From Geodermatophilus aquaeductus (GTDB lineage: Bacteria > Actinomycetota > Actinomycetes > Mycobacteriales > Geodermatophilaceae), in NCBI RefSeq assembly GCF_900182545.1, contig NZ_FXTJ01000005.1:344198-408197 (forward strand): a stretch of DNA of 64,000 bases. The letters are read 5' to 3'. A program made the position numbers and the translations under genes. The notes under the pieces were generated by a model. The model did not search any database and was not told where the DNA came from. It saw nothing but the letters and a program-made list of their open reading frames with translations. How positions within the stretch are numbered: position 1 is the first letter of the stretch; every line of letters begins with the position of its first letter. Shown piece by piece: positions 1 to 8,760 of this stretch.

Positions 1-1866
1 GCTGGCCAGCTCGGTCTCCAGGCCCAGGGTGCGGGCGACCTCGTCGACCAGGTCGGGCAGGGACTCCCCCAGCCGCGCGCGCAGGTGCGCCAGCTCGCCG
101 GCCAGGCGCCGCAGCCGGCGGGAGGCCACCGCCGAGTAGGCACCGGGGTCACCGAGGTCGTCGAGCGCCTCCACGATGCTGCCGCGCTCGGAGGGACGGG
201 TCGCCTCGTCGCCGTCCTCGCGCGCGGGCTTCCGCGAGTGGACGAGCGCACGGGCGCGGGCCTCCAGCGCGGCGAGGTCGCGGGGGCCGATCCGCCAGCG
301 GGCACCGGTGAGCAGCCGGCCGAGCGCGTCGCCGGCGGAGGGGTCGACGAGCACGGTGAGCGTGGCGACGACGTCGGACACCTCGGGCACCTCGAGCAGC
401 CCGCCGAGGCCGACGACGGTGACCGGCAGCCCGCGGGCACGCAGCGCGGCCGCGATGCCGGGCAGCTGCTTGCGCGTGCGCACGAGCACCGCCGTCGTCG
501 GGGGACGGCCGTCGGGCCGGGGCGGCAGCAGCGGCTCCTCGCCGCGCCAGCACGCGGCCAGCCGGTCGGCGAGCACCTCGGTCTCCTCGGCGACCGTCGG
601 GTAGAGCCCTGCGAGGACGGTCCCCCGGCCGGCGCCCGGGCGGGGGGTGAGGTCGGGCAGCCGGACGACCGGCGCGGGCAGCAGGCCGGCGACGGCGTTG
701 GCGACGTCGAGCACCGCGGCGTCGTTGCGCCAGCTGGTGGCCAGCGTCAGCCGCTGGGCCTCCTTGGCGCGGGCGCCGGGGAAGGTGCGGTCGAAGCGCT
801 CGATCGTGCCGGAGGAGGCGCCGCGCCAGCCGTAGATCGACTGGCGCGGGTCGCCGACGGCGAGCACCGGGTGGCTGCCGGACCGGCCGAACAGCGCCTC
901 GAGCATCCGCAGCTGGCCGACGCTGGTGTCCTGGTACTCGTCGAGCAGCACGATCCGCCAGCGCGCCCGCTCCCGGCGGCCCACCTCGGGCGCCGAGACG
1001 GCGATCCGGGCGGCGTGCGCGACCTGGTCGGAGTAGTCGATCGCCCCGGCGGCCCGCTTGCGCGCCTCGAAGGCCTCGACCAGCGGCAGCAGCGCCACCC
1101 GTGCCCGCTGCCGGGCGAGCATGTCGAGTACCGGCTTGTAGGGGCCGCGCTTGCCCTTCGCGTCGGGGTAGCCGGCGACCTGCGCCTCCAGCCGCGCGGT
1201 CCAGGACCGCAGCGCCGCCGGGCTGACGTCGTGCTCGCCGAGCTCGGCGGCCAGCGCCAGCACGTCCTCGGTGGTGGTCAGCGGCGTCAGCGGGACGTCG
1301 TCCATGTCGCCGGTCCAGCCGGTGACGACGGCGGCCGCCTGCCCCCAGCACATGGCCGGGCCGAGCACCCCGGCGCCGGGCTCGACGCCGATCCGCAGCC
1401 CGTGCTCGGCCACCAGCGACGCGGCGTAGCCGTGGTAGGTCGACACGGTGGGCATCGCGACGGCCAGGCGCTCGCGCAGCCGCTCGTCGGTCTCGGGGTG
1501 GCGGGCCAGCGCGCCCAGCCGCAGCCGGATCCGCTCGTTGAGCTCGCTGGCGGCCTTGCGGGTGAAGGTCAGGCCGAGGATCTCGTCGGGGGCGACCAGC
1601 TCGTTGGCCACCAGCCAGCAGACGCGGGCGGCCATGGTCTCGGTCTTGCCCGACCCGGCCCCGGCGACGACGACCAGCGGCCGGTCGGCCGGCGCGGACA
1701 CCACACCGGCCTGCTCGGGCGAGGGCGCGTAGGACAGCCCGCAGCGCGCGGCGACCTCGGCGGGGTCGAGCAGCCGGCGCTCGCGCACCGGCTCGGGCGT
1801 GCCGCCGAACAGGTCGTCGTCGAAGGAGAGCTGGTCCTCCGCCGGCGTGGGCGTCCGACGACTCAC
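1..1866 (-). CDS. adnB: AdnB-like helicase-nuclease subunit (3' end missing at the left edge)
   Basis: This is a UvrD/Rep superfamily 1A helicase, the AdnB partner of the AdnAB complex that resects double-strand breaks. About 622 codons are visible and the frame stays open to base 1, so the RecB-like nuclease domain lies outside the window. Visible motifs are Walker A AGAGSGKT (residues 68-75), motif II LLDEYQDT (about residue 308), and motif III GDPRQSIYGWRGAS just downstream. The GTG start at 1866 overlaps the TGA stop of adnA in a 4-base GTGA, so translation is probably coupled. The order adnA then adnB matches Rv3202c-Rv3201c of M. tuberculosis. The identification rests on motifs and position and is secure; only the nuclease half is unseen. 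Confidence 0.93.
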   Translation of the reverse strand, partial: MSRRTPTPAEDQLSFDDDLFGGTPEPVRERRLLDPAEVAARCGLSYAPSPEQAGVVSAPADRPLVVVAGAGSGKTETMAARVCWLVANELVAPDEILGLTFTRKAASELNERIRLRLGALARHPETDERLRERLAVAMPTVSTYHGYAASLVAEHGLRIGVEPGAGVLGPAMCWGQAAAVVTGWTGDMDDVPLTPLTTTEDVLALAAELGEHDVSPAALRSWTARLEAQVAGYPDAKGKRGPYKPVLDMLARQRARVALLPLVEAFEARKRAAGAIDYSDQVAHAARIAVSAPEVGRRERARWRIVLLDEYQDTSVGQLRMLEALFGRSGSHPVLAVGDPRQSIYGWRGASSGTIERFDRTFPGARAKEAQRLTLATSWRNDAAVLDVANAVAGLLPAPVVRLPDLTPRPGAGRGTVLAGLYPTVAEETEVLADRLAACWRGEEPLLPPRPDGRPPTTAVLVRTRKQLPGIAAALRARGLPVTVVGLGGLLEVPEVSDVVATLTVLVDPSAGDALGRLLTGARWRIGPRDLAALEARARALVHSRKPAREDGDEATRPSERGSIVEALDDLGDPGAYSAVASRRLRRLAGELAHLRARLGESLPDLVDEVARTLGLETELAS

Positions 1867-4800
1867 GCGGTGACCTGCCGGCCGCGCTCGTGCAGCGGGC
1901 AGCTGCGCCGCGCCGGGCAGCGCGCGCAGTGGCTGCCGGTGCGCACCTCGAAGGTGGCCGCGCCCATGCCCTCGCCCACCTCGGCGACCAGCTGGCCGGC
2001 CCACGTCTCGCCGACCGGCACCTCCGGCGGCAGCGCGTCCTGCGCCTGCTCCTTGGCCCTGGTCCCGGTGCCGACCTGCAGGAGCGCGGCGCCGCCGGGC
2101 GCACTGCCGTGGTCGCCGAACGCGCCGGCGGCGACGGCCACCTGGTAGGCGGCGAGCTGCCCGTGGGTGTCGACGTCCTTGGCGTGCGTGCGGCCGGTCT
2201 TGAGGTCGACGACGACCAGCCGCCCGGCGCCGTCGCGCTCGAGCCGGTCGACCTGGCCGCGGATGCGCGCCCGGCCCACCGTGACGTCGAAGTCGGCCTC
2301 GGCGGCGAGCAGCTCGCGGCCGTTGGCGGTGTGCCAGCGCAGGAACCGGTCGAGCATGTCCCGCGCGGCGATCCGCTGCCGCTGGTCGGCCCAGCCGGGA
2401 CCGAGGTCGAGGGCGTCGAGCTCCTCGGCCAGCGCGGCCGGCGCCTCCGCCGGCGCCAGCCCCTCGGCCACCCGCTGGGCGACCGCGTGCACCGCCGAGC
2501 CGACCGTGCGGGTGGTGTCCGGCGAGGCCTCGGCGCCCACCGCGCCGAGCACCCACTTCAGCGGGCAGCGCTGGAAGGTCTCGATCGCCGAGGGGCGCAC
2601 CCGCACCGCCTCGTCGCCGGGCACCAGCGGGGCGTCGTCGGACAGCGGCGCCAGCCCCCACCAGTCGTCGGGCGAGGCGCCGGGGACGCCCTCGGCGGCC
2701 AGCCGGTGCAGCACCGCGGCGGCCGCGGAGCGCCGGGCGGGGTCGGTCTGCGGGTCGCTGACCGCGCGGCGCAGGTCGGCCACCAGCGCCGGGAGCCGCA
2801 GGGAGCGCGGCAGCGGCGTCAGCGGGCGGCCCTCGTCCGGCGGCGGGACGACGAGGTCGAGGAAGCGCGAGGCGGTGGCCCCGGCGTCGGGACCGTCCAG
2901 CGCCCCCTCGACGGCGGTGACCACGAGCCGGCGCCGGGCGCGGGTGCAGGCGACGTAGAACAGCCGCCGCTCCTCGGCCAGCATCTGGGTGCGCCGGTCG
3001 ACCGAGGTGCCGTCGATGCCGGCGACCCGCTCCACCAGCAGCTCGGTGCCCAGCAGCGTGCCGCGGTCGCGCAGGTCGGGCCAGATGCCGTCCTGCACGC
3101 CGGCCACGCAGACGACGTCCCACTCCAGGCCCTTGGACGCGTGCGCGGTGAGCAGCCGGACGGCGTCGGTGGCGCCGTCGCGCTCCATGCCGGTGAGGCC
3201 GGGCAGCTCCTGCGCCGACAGGTGCTCGACGAACGCGGCCACGGTGGCCGAGGGCAGCCGGTCGACGAACCCGGCGGCGGCGTCGAACAGCGCGACGACG
3301 GCGTCGAGGTCACGGTCGGCAGCGGCGCCGGCGGCTCCCCCGGCGGCGCTGGCGCGGGCCCACTTCCCGGCCAGCCCGCTGCGCTGCCACATCGCCCACA
3401 GCACGTCCTCGGCCGAGCCGTCGCGGGCCAGCGCGACCCGGCCGGCGGCCAGCACCCCGGCGACCCGGTGGGCCGGCCCGGCCACCGCGGGCGGGAGTTC
3501 CTCGAGCAGCGCCTCGTCGGCCAGCGCGGTGGCCAGCGGCGCGCCCCGCTCGTCGGCGTCGACGCCGCGCTGGGCCTGGGCGATGCGCACCGCCCGACGC
3601 AGCCGGCGCAGGTCGAGCACCGTGGCGCCGCCGAGCGGGGAGGCCAGCAGCGCCTCCGCGCCGGCCTCGTCGAGTGCGAGGGTGCCCGGCTCGGCGCCCG
3701 GCTGCGGCAGCAGCGCGCTCAGCGAGGCGAGCAGCGGCGCGACGGCCGGCTGCGCGGCGAGCGGGAGGTCGTCGGCGGAGACCTCGACCGGCACGCCCGC
3801 CGAGGTCAGCGCGCGGCGCAGCGGGCCGATGGCCAGCACGGTGCGGACGACGACGGCCATCTGCGACCACGGGACGCCGTCGACCAGGTGCGCCCGGCGC
3901 AGCGTGTCGGCGACGTAGGCGGCCTCGACGGCGGCCGAGCCGAACACGTGCACCTCGGCGCGGCCCTCGTCGATCCCCTCGGCCGGCTGCAGCCGGCGGT
4001 GCTCCCACGGCCCGGGCAGCGCCTCGGCCACCCGGCGGCTCACCTCGAGCAGCGCCGGGCCCGAGCGGCGGCAGACCCCGAGCGACAGGCGCTGGGCGGG
4101 CCGGCCGTCGACGGTGCGGAAGCGGTCGGGGAACTCGACGATCCCGCGCGGCTCGGCGCCGCGGAAGGCGTAGATGGCCTGGTCGGGGTCGCCCACGACG
4201 ACCAGGTCGCCACCGCCGCCGGCGAGCAGCTCCAGCAGCTCGACCTGCGCGGGGTCGGTGTCCTGGTACTCGTCGACGAACAGCCAGCGGGCCCGCGCGC
4301 GCTCCTGGCGCAGCAGCTCGGGGTCGTCCTCGAGCTCGGCCATCGCCGCCCGGACCAGCTCGGCGGGGTCGTAGCCGGAGGCGTCGCCGCCGCCGGCGGT
4401 GGAGAACGCGGTCACCGCCTCGTACTGCTCCTGGAAGGCCGCGGCGTGCAGCCACGCCTCGTTGCCGGTCTCCCGGGCCCACGCGGCGAGCAGGTCGGGG
4501 TCGACGCCGCGCTCGGTGGCCCGCAGCAGCAGCTCGCGCAGCTCGCCGCGGAACCCGGCGGTGGACAGCGCCGGCAGCAGCGACGCCGGCCACCGCACGC
4601 CGCTCTCCCCGGCCAGGTCACCGCGCAGCAGCTCGGCGACGACGGCGTCCTGCTCGGCGGCGGTGAGCAGCCGGGGCGGTGCCTCCCCGCGCAGCAGCGC
4701 CGCCCGCCGGAGCACGCCGTAGGCGTAGGAGTGGAAGGTGCGGGCCAGCGGTTCGCGGATGGTGCGGGCCACCCGGGCGGTGATGCGGGTGCGCAGCTCG

Positions 4801-5051
4801 GCGGCGGCCTTGCGGCTGAAGGTCAGGACCAGGATCTGCTCCGGGTCGACGCCGCGGTCGATGCGGGCGGCGACGGCCTCGACGATCGTCGTCGTCTTGC
4901 CGGTGCCGGGCCCGGCGAGGACGAGCAGCGGGCCGCCCGCGTGGTCGACGACGGCCTGCTGGGTGGGGTCCAGCAGCGGCGGCCGGACAGGCTCGGCGTG
5001 CGGCTGCACCAGCCGGTAGACCGGCCCCGACTCGTCCCCCCGAACTGCCAC
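1863..5051 (-). CDS. adnA: AdnA-like ATP-dependent helicase-nuclease subunit
   Basis: This 1062-residue protein is the AdnA subunit of the actinobacterial end-resection machine. The N-terminal helicase has Walker A LAGPGTGKT (about residues 45-53), motif II VDEYQDTDPAQ and motif III GDPDQAIYAFRGAEP. The C-terminal RecB-like nuclease has VVVDLKTGRTH. Four cysteines (FQRC near its start, then CARCPARRSC at the end) fit the Fe-S cluster of AddB/AdnA nucleases. The length matches mycobacterial AdnA (about 1055 residues). The start is uncertain: GTG at 5051 begins VAVRGDESG, but its GGAGG touches the start codon, and GTG at 5009 is an alternative. The gene is followed by adnB with a 4-base overlap, forming one operon. 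Confidence 0.93.
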   Translation of the reverse strand: MAVRGDESGPVYRLVQPHAEPVRPPLLDPTQQAVVDHAGGPLLVLAGPGTGKTTTIVEAVAARIDRGVDPEQILVLTFSRKAAAELRTRITARVARTIREPLARTFHSYAYGVLRRAALLRGEAPPRLLTAAEQDAVVAELLRGDLAGESGVRWPASLLPALSTAGFRGELRELLLRATERGVDPDLLAAWARETGNEAWLHAAAFQEQYEAVTAFSTAGGGDASGYDPAELVRAAMAELEDDPELLRQERARARWLFVDEYQDTDPAQVELLELLAGGGGDLVVVGDPDQAIYAFRGAEPRGIVEFPDRFRTVDGRPAQRLSLGVCRRSGPALLEVSRRVAEALPGPWEHRRLQPAEGIDEGRAEVHVFGSAAVEAAYVADTLRRAHLVDGVPWSQMAVVVRTVLAIGPLRRALTSAGVPVEVSADDLPLAAQPAVAPLLASLSALLPQPGAEPGTLALDEAGAEALLASPLGGATVLDLRRLRRAVRIAQAQRGVDADERGAPLATALADEALLEELPPAVAGPAHRVAGVLAAGRVALARDGSAEDVLWAMWQRSGLAGKWARASAAGGAAGAAADRDLDAVVALFDAAAGFVDRLPSATVAAFVEHLSAQELPGLTGMERDGATDAVRLLTAHASKGLEWDVVCVAGVQDGIWPDLRDRGTLLGTELLVERVAGIDGTSVDRRTQMLAEERRLFYVACTRARRRLVVTAVEGALDGPDAGATASRFLDLVVPPPDEGRPLTPLPRSLRLPALVADLRRAVSDPQTDPARRSAAAAVLHRLAAEGVPGASPDDWWGLAPLSDDAPLVPGDEAVRVRPSAIETFQRCPLKWVLGAVGAEASPDTTRTVGSAVHAVAQRVAEGLAPAEAPAALAEELDALDLGPGWADQRQRIAARDMLDRFLRWHTANGRELLAAEADFDVTVGRARIRGQVDRLERDGAGRLVVVDLKTGRTHAKDVDTHGQLAAYQVAVAAGAFGDHGSAPGGAALLQVGTGTRAKEQAQDALPPEVPVGETWAGQLVAEVGEGMGAATFEVRTGSHCARCPARRSCPLHERGRQVTA

Positions 5052-5091
5052 CCTCCGATGACACCACGATCCACCGACAGCGGCGGGACCC

Positions 5092-5556
5092 TCAGAGGAG
5101 CGGCGCGAGCCCCAGCGCGGCGGCCGCCCCGGTGCACGCGAGCGCGCGCACCGTGTTCCACCGGGTCCAGACGCGCAGGTAGCGGGCCCAGACCGCGTCG
5201 CCGTCCGGCGTGCCCGGTACCGACCGCCGCAGCTCCTCGTTGAGCGGCACGTTGGCGGCCGCGGTGACCAGGACCGCACCCGCGAGGTAGGCCACGGCCC
5301 CGGCGAGGACCGGGAGCACCGGCCCCTCGCCGGCCAGGACCGCCACGACCGCCGCCACGCACAGCGCGGCGGTGCCGAACAGGGCGGTCATCAGCGGCGG
5401 GCGCAACGCCGTGACGTTGACCGCCCGCATCGCCGCGGCGCCCGTCGCCGGGGGCAGCGCCGCCAGCCCGCGGACGACGAAGCCGGAGAACGCCGCGAAC
5501 ACGCCGGCCACGACCGCGCTGCCGAGGGCGGCGGCCAGCACGAGCGCCGTCGTCAC
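5092..5556 (-). CDS. DUF1772 family membrane protein
   Basis: This 154-residue protein has four hydrophobic stretches (about 3-25, 55-75, 80-100 and 135-152). Its layout fits DUF1772 (anthrone oxygenase-like), with the family-type segment NVPLNEELRR between TM3 and TM4. Members are small four-helix inner-membrane proteins, mostly of unknown function, sometimes linked to polyketide oxidation. The GTG start at 5556 overlaps the TGA of the upstream NmrA gene (GTGA), so the two form a translationally coupled pair. No substrate can be inferred from the sequence. Confidence 0.8.
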   Translation of the reverse strand: MTTALVLAAALGSAVVAGVFAAFSGFVVRGLAALPPATGAAAMRAVNVTALRPPLMTALFGTAALCVAAVVAVLAGEGPVLPVLAGAVAYLAGAVLVTAAANVPLNEELRRSVPGTPDGDAVWARYLRVWTRWNTVRALACTGAAAALGLAPLL

Positions 5557-6407
5557 CCGACCGGCTCCCGGTCCAGGGCGCCGGAGAGCGCGACGGCCCG
5601 CAGGTGCCCGGCCACGTCGGCCGGCGGGCGGCCCAGCGCGCGGGCCACGCCGTCGCCGACCGCGCTGTTGCGGCCGTCGAGCACGGTGGTGAAGAGGTAC
5701 GTCATCAGCGCGACCTCGTCGTCCGGGACACCGAGCTCGCGCAGCTCCGCGGCCCAGGCGTCCGCGGGCACCCGCTCGTAGCGCACCGGCGGCCCGCCGG
5801 CCCGCGCGACCTCCGCCGCCAGTTCGGCGAAGGTCAGCGCCCGCGGCCCGGTGACCTCGTACACCCGCCCGGCGTGGCCGTCGTCCGCCAGCGCCGCCGC
5901 GGCGACGTCGGCCACGTCACCGGCGTCGACGAAGGGTTCCGCCACGTCGCCCGCGGGCAGGGCCAGCAGGCCGTCGGCGACGGCGTCGCGGAAGGCGCCC
6001 TCGGTGAGGTTCTGCACGAACCACGACGCCCGGACGACGGTCCACGCCGCCCCGCCGGACTCCGCGGCGGCGCGCACCCGCGCCTCGGTGTCCTCGGCCT
6101 CGGGCTCGCCGCGCCCGGACAGCAGCACGAGCCGCTCGGCGCCCGCGGCCACGGCGGCCGCCGCGAGGTCGGCCACGGTGGCCGGCGCTCCCGGGACGGC
6201 CAGGTCGGGCGCGAAGCACAGGTACACGGCGCGGACGCCGTCGACGGCGGCCGGCCAGGTGGACCGGTCGGCCCAGTCGAAGGGCGGGGAGCCGGCGCGG
6301 GACGCGATGCGGACGGCGGTGCCGCGGGCGCGCAGCCGGGCGGCGACGCGGCGGCCGGTCCGGCCGGTGCCGCCGAGGACGAGGACGGGACGCTCGGGAT
6401 CTGTCAT
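5553..6407 (-). CDS. NmrA/SDR-type NAD(P)-binding oxidoreductase
   Basis: This 284-residue atypical short-chain dehydrogenase is of the NmrA/NAD(P)H azoreductase-like group. The N-terminus VLVLGGTGRTGRRVAARL is a GxxGxxG Rossmann nucleotide site. The mid-region (VVRASWFVQNLTEG) and YEVTGPRALTFAELA are typical of NmrA proteins that act as redox sensors or quinone oxidoreductases. The chosen ATG at 6407 places the glycine motif at the usual distance from the N-terminus; upstream codons in the same frame look non-coding. The gene is divergent from the AraC-type regulator at 6490, with a palindrome between them, and is coupled downstream to the DUF1772 gene. The AraC protein probably controls this pair. 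Confidence 0.85.
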   Translation of the reverse strand: MTDPERPVLVLGGTGRTGRRVAARLRARGTAVRIASRAGSPPFDWADRSTWPAAVDGVRAVYLCFAPDLAVPGAPATVADLAAAAVAAGAERLVLLSGRGEPEAEDTEARVRAAAESGGAAWTVVRASWFVQNLTEGAFRDAVADGLLALPAGDVAEPFVDAGDVADVAAAALADDGHAGRVYEVTGPRALTFAELAAEVARAGGPPVRYERVPADAWAAELRELGVPDDEVALMTYLFTTVLDGRNSAVGDGVARALGRPPADVAGHLRAVALSGALDREPVG

Positions 6408-6448
6408 GCCCCGAGCCAACCGCCGGCCGGCGAGACGCGGAATGGCCG

Positions 6449-6476
6449 AGACGCTCGCGTACATGCGTGAGCGTCT
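6449..6476. promoter_or_regulatory. Imperfect palindrome in the divergent NmrA/AraC promoter region
   Basis: The two 13-base arms, AGACGCTCGCGTA and TGCGTGAGCGTCT, are separated by CA and match at 11 of 13 positions. The site lies midway between the two divergent starts (6407 and 6490). A TACGCT -10-like box at 6476-6481 abuts its right end. It is a good candidate operator, most plausibly for the adjacent AraC-type protein, but binding is inferred only. Confidence 0.5.
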
Positions 6477-6489
6477 ACGCTCCGCGGTC

Positions 6490-7434
6490 GTGGACGCCGT
6501 CGCCGCACTCCTCGACGGCCCACGGGCGCGCGGGGCGTTCGTGCTGCGCTCGCTGCTCGCGCCGCCGTGGTCGCTGCGGATCGAGGACCGGGCGCCGCTC
6601 ACCCTCGTCACCGTCGTCCGGGGGCGGGCGCACCTGCGCTGCGACGACGGCGGGGAGGCGACGCTGACCGCCGGCGACGTCGCGGTGCTGCGCGGGCCGG
6701 ACGGCTACACCGTCGCCGACGCCCCCGGGACCCGGCCGCAGGTGGTGATCGGGCCGGGGCAGGTGTGCACGCCCGTCCCCGGCTCCGGCGCACCGCCGAT
6801 GACCGACCTCGGCGTGCGGACCTGGGGCAACCACGCCGAGGGCGGCGACGTCCTGGTCACCGGGACCTACCAGGCGCACGGCGAGGTCAGCCGGCCGCTG
6901 CTGGCCGCCCTGCCGCCGCTGCTCGTGCAGCGCGCCGGCACCGTCGAGGGGCCGGCCGGGGCCTGGCTGGCGCAGGAGGCCGGCCGCGACGGGCCCGGGC
7001 AGGCCGCGGTGCTCGACCGGCTGCTCGACCTGCTGCTGGTCGCCACGCTCCGGGCCTGGTTCGACCGGCCGGACGGTGAGCCGCCGGGCTGGTACCGGGC
7101 GGCCGCCGACCCCGTCGTCGGCCCGGCGCTGCGGGCGCTGCAGTCCTCCCCGGCCCGGCCGTGGACGGTGGCCGCCCTCGCCGCCGAGGCCGGGGTCTCG
7201 CGGGCGGCGCTGGCCCGGCGGTTCACCGACCTGGTCGGCGAGCCGCCCATGGCGCACCTGACGTCGTGGCGGCTGGCGCTGGCCGCCGACCTGCTGCTCG
7301 ACCCGGCGACCACGGTGGCCGCGGTGGCGCGGGAGGTGGGCTACGGCAGCCCCTACGCGCTGTCGGCGGCCTTCACCCGCGAGCACGGGGTCAGCCCGCG
7401 CGAGCACCGGCTCCGCGCGCGGGTCAGTACCTGA
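6490..7434 (+). CDS. AraC family transcriptional regulator with N-terminal cupin
   Basis: This 314-residue regulator has an N-terminal cupin sensor of the AraC_binding_2/cupin_6 type (about residues 1-185, starting VDAVAALLDGPRARGAFVLR). A C-terminal AraC double helix-turn-helix follows (about 215-310), with AALAAEAGVSRAALARRF and VAAVAREVGYGSPYALSAAF. The GTG at 6490 is preferred over an ATG at 6442. It fits the family N-terminus, it lies 8 bases after a TACGCT box, and the 6442 start would put the palindrome at 6449-6476 inside the coding region. The gene is divergent from the NmrA-DUF1772 pair, its likely target. Its 3' end overlaps the convergent RibD-like gene by 11 bases. Confidence 0.85.
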   Translation: MDAVAALLDGPRARGAFVLRSLLAPPWSLRIEDRAPLTLVTVVRGRAHLRCDDGGEATLTAGDVAVLRGPDGYTVADAPGTRPQVVIGPGQVCTPVPGSGAPPMTDLGVRTWGNHAEGGDVLVTGTYQAHGEVSRPLLAALPPLLVQRAGTVEGPAGAWLAQEAGRDGPGQAAVLDRLLDLLLVATLRAWFDRPDGEPPGWYRAAADPVVGPALRALQSSPARPWTVAALAAEAGVSRAALARRFTDLVGEPPMAHLTSWRLALAADLLLDPATTVAAVAREVGYGSPYALSAAFTREHGVSPREHRLRARVST

Positions 7435-7951
7435 CGCGGTACCAGTGCTCCGTCTCGCCGGGGACGCGGTCGAGCAGCACCTGCATCCCGCCGGGGACGT
7501 CGAGGACCCGCACGCCGTCGCCGAGCAGGACCGGCGCGAAGAACAGCAGCACCTCGTCCAGCAGCCGCGCCTGCAGGCACTGCCGGGCGACGTCGGCCCC
7601 CAGCACGTTCACCACGCCGTCCCCGGCGGCCTCCGAGGCCAGGGCGACGGCCTGGTGCAGGTCGCCGGTGAAGGTGACGTCTGCCGGTGCCGTGTCCGCA
7701 GGGCGGTGGGTCAGCACCACCACGGGGCCGTGGTACTGACCGCCGAAGGCGCCCTCCTGCTCGGTGCCCCGGTTCGGGTCGTCGCCGCCGAAGGTGGTGG
7801 CGCCGGCGAGGAGCGCGCCCACCCGGGACAGCAGCCGCTCGGCGGTCGGGTTCGGGCCGGCCAGGTGCGGGGTCAGCCACGACATGTCGCCACCGGGACC
7901 GGCGATGAAGCCGTCCAGCGACGCGGTGGCGGAGTACAGCAGCGTGGCCAC
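7424..7951 (-). CDS. Dihydrofolate reductase/RibD C-terminal domain family protein
   Basis: This 175-residue stand-alone RibD_C domain protein begins VATLLYSATASLDGFIAG, the usual first strand and helix. It continues with LLAGATTFGG, VVVLTHRP and a terminal VLLDRVPGETEHWYRVRY. Such proteins are NADPH-binding reductases related to riboflavin RibD and DHFR, with unknown substrates. The GTG start at 7951 has GAGGAG seven bases upstream. The gene is convergent with the AraC regulator and divergent from the SGNH hydrolase; neither arrangement indicates a pathway. Confidence 0.82.
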   Translation of the reverse strand: MATLLYSATASLDGFIAGPGGDMSWLTPHLAGPNPTAERLLSRVGALLAGATTFGGDDPNRGTEQEGAFGGQYHGPVVVLTHRPADTAPADVTFTGDLHQAVALASEAAGDGVVNVLGADVARQCLQARLLDEVLLFFAPVLLGDGVRVLDVPGGMQVLLDRVPGETEHWYRVRY

Positions 7952-8036
7952 GGGAGCTCTCCTCGGCAGGCAGCGGCAGCGCTGCGCGGCGGTCCCTGCG
8001 AGTCTGGCCGGGACGCACGGGCGAGGGGAGGACGAC

Positions 8037-8756
8037 GTGGCTCCTGCCGCGCCGCGGCTCGTCGTCTGCGCGGGCGACAGCATCACCCGCGGGCAGTCCA
8101 GCGGGGACTACGTGGCCGAGCTGGAGCGCCGCTTCGGCCCGGGCGGGACCCGCTTCGTCAACGCCGGGGTCGACGGGGACCTCGCCTGGAACGTGCTGCA
8201 GCGGCTGGACGGGATCGTCGCCCGCCGGCCGGACGTCGTCACGCTGCAGGTCGGCACCAACGACGTCCTCGCCGCCCTCGACCCGCGGCACGCGGCCCTC
8301 GCCCGCCGTCGCAAGCGCGTCCCGCGGACGCCGACCCTCGACTGGTACCGCGAGTGCCTCGACGCCGTGCTCGGGCGGCTGCGGGCCGGGACCCCGGCCC
8401 GGCTCGCGGTGCTCGACCTCCCGCCGCTGGGCGAGGACCTCGCCAGCGAGGCGAACCGGCGCGTCGATGCCCACGCCGCGGTGCTGCGGGAGGTGGCCGC
8501 CGCGCACGCGGTGCCCGTCCTGCCGCTGCACGAGCGGCTCGTGGCGATGCTGCCGCCCGGCCACCGGCCGCCGCCCTGGACCGGTGGCGTCGCCGTGCTG
8601 CTGCGGGCCACGGTCACCCACCTGCTGCTGCGACGGTCCCTCGACGAGATCGGCCGGCGCAACGGCCTGGCCGTGCTCAGCGACCACGTCCACCTGACCG
8701 AGCGCAGCGCGGCGGTGGTCGCCGACCTCGTCGGCGAGTTCCTGCTGGAGACCTGA
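8037..8756 (+). CDS. SGNH/GDSL-family hydrolase
   Basis: This 239-residue cytosolic-looking esterase/lipase has block I LVVCAGDSITRG (catalytic Ser in GDS), block II Gly in NAGVDGDLAWN, block III GTND and block V DHVHLT (Asp/His). It begins at GTG 8037 with GGGGAGG at 8023-8031. No signal peptide is seen, so an intracellular ester or acyl hydrolase is likely. M. tuberculosis has a lipase-like gene (lipV) at the equivalent place between adnA and the alkyltransferase-like gene, but that belongs to a different hydrolase fold, so orthology is not claimed. The stop lies 4 bases from the convergent ATL gene. Confidence 0.86.
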   Translation: MAPAAPRLVVCAGDSITRGQSSGDYVAELERRFGPGGTRFVNAGVDGDLAWNVLQRLDGIVARRPDVVTLQVGTNDVLAALDPRHAALARRRKRVPRTPTLDWYRECLDAVLGRLRAGTPARLAVLDLPPLGEDLASEANRRVDAHAAVLREVAAAHAVPVLPLHERLVAMLPPGHRPPPWTGGVAVLLRATVTHLLLRRSLDEIGRRNGLAVLSDHVHLTERSAAVVADLVGEFLLET

Positions 8757-8760
8757 GGGC

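Noticed and set aside
85..5243. Very long open frames on the plus strand opposite adnA and adnB, and similar ones opposite the helicase, the EccC-type gene and secA
   Set aside because: They are Arg/Pro/Ala or Gly/Gln/Val-rich without domain motifs. They arise because high third-position GC removes stop codons on the opposite strand. The sense genes carry complete family motifs.
6442..6489. ATG 6442 as the start of the AraC-type gene
   Set aside because: It would place the palindrome inside the coding sequence and adds an N-terminus not typical of the family. GTG 6490 has better promoter spacing.
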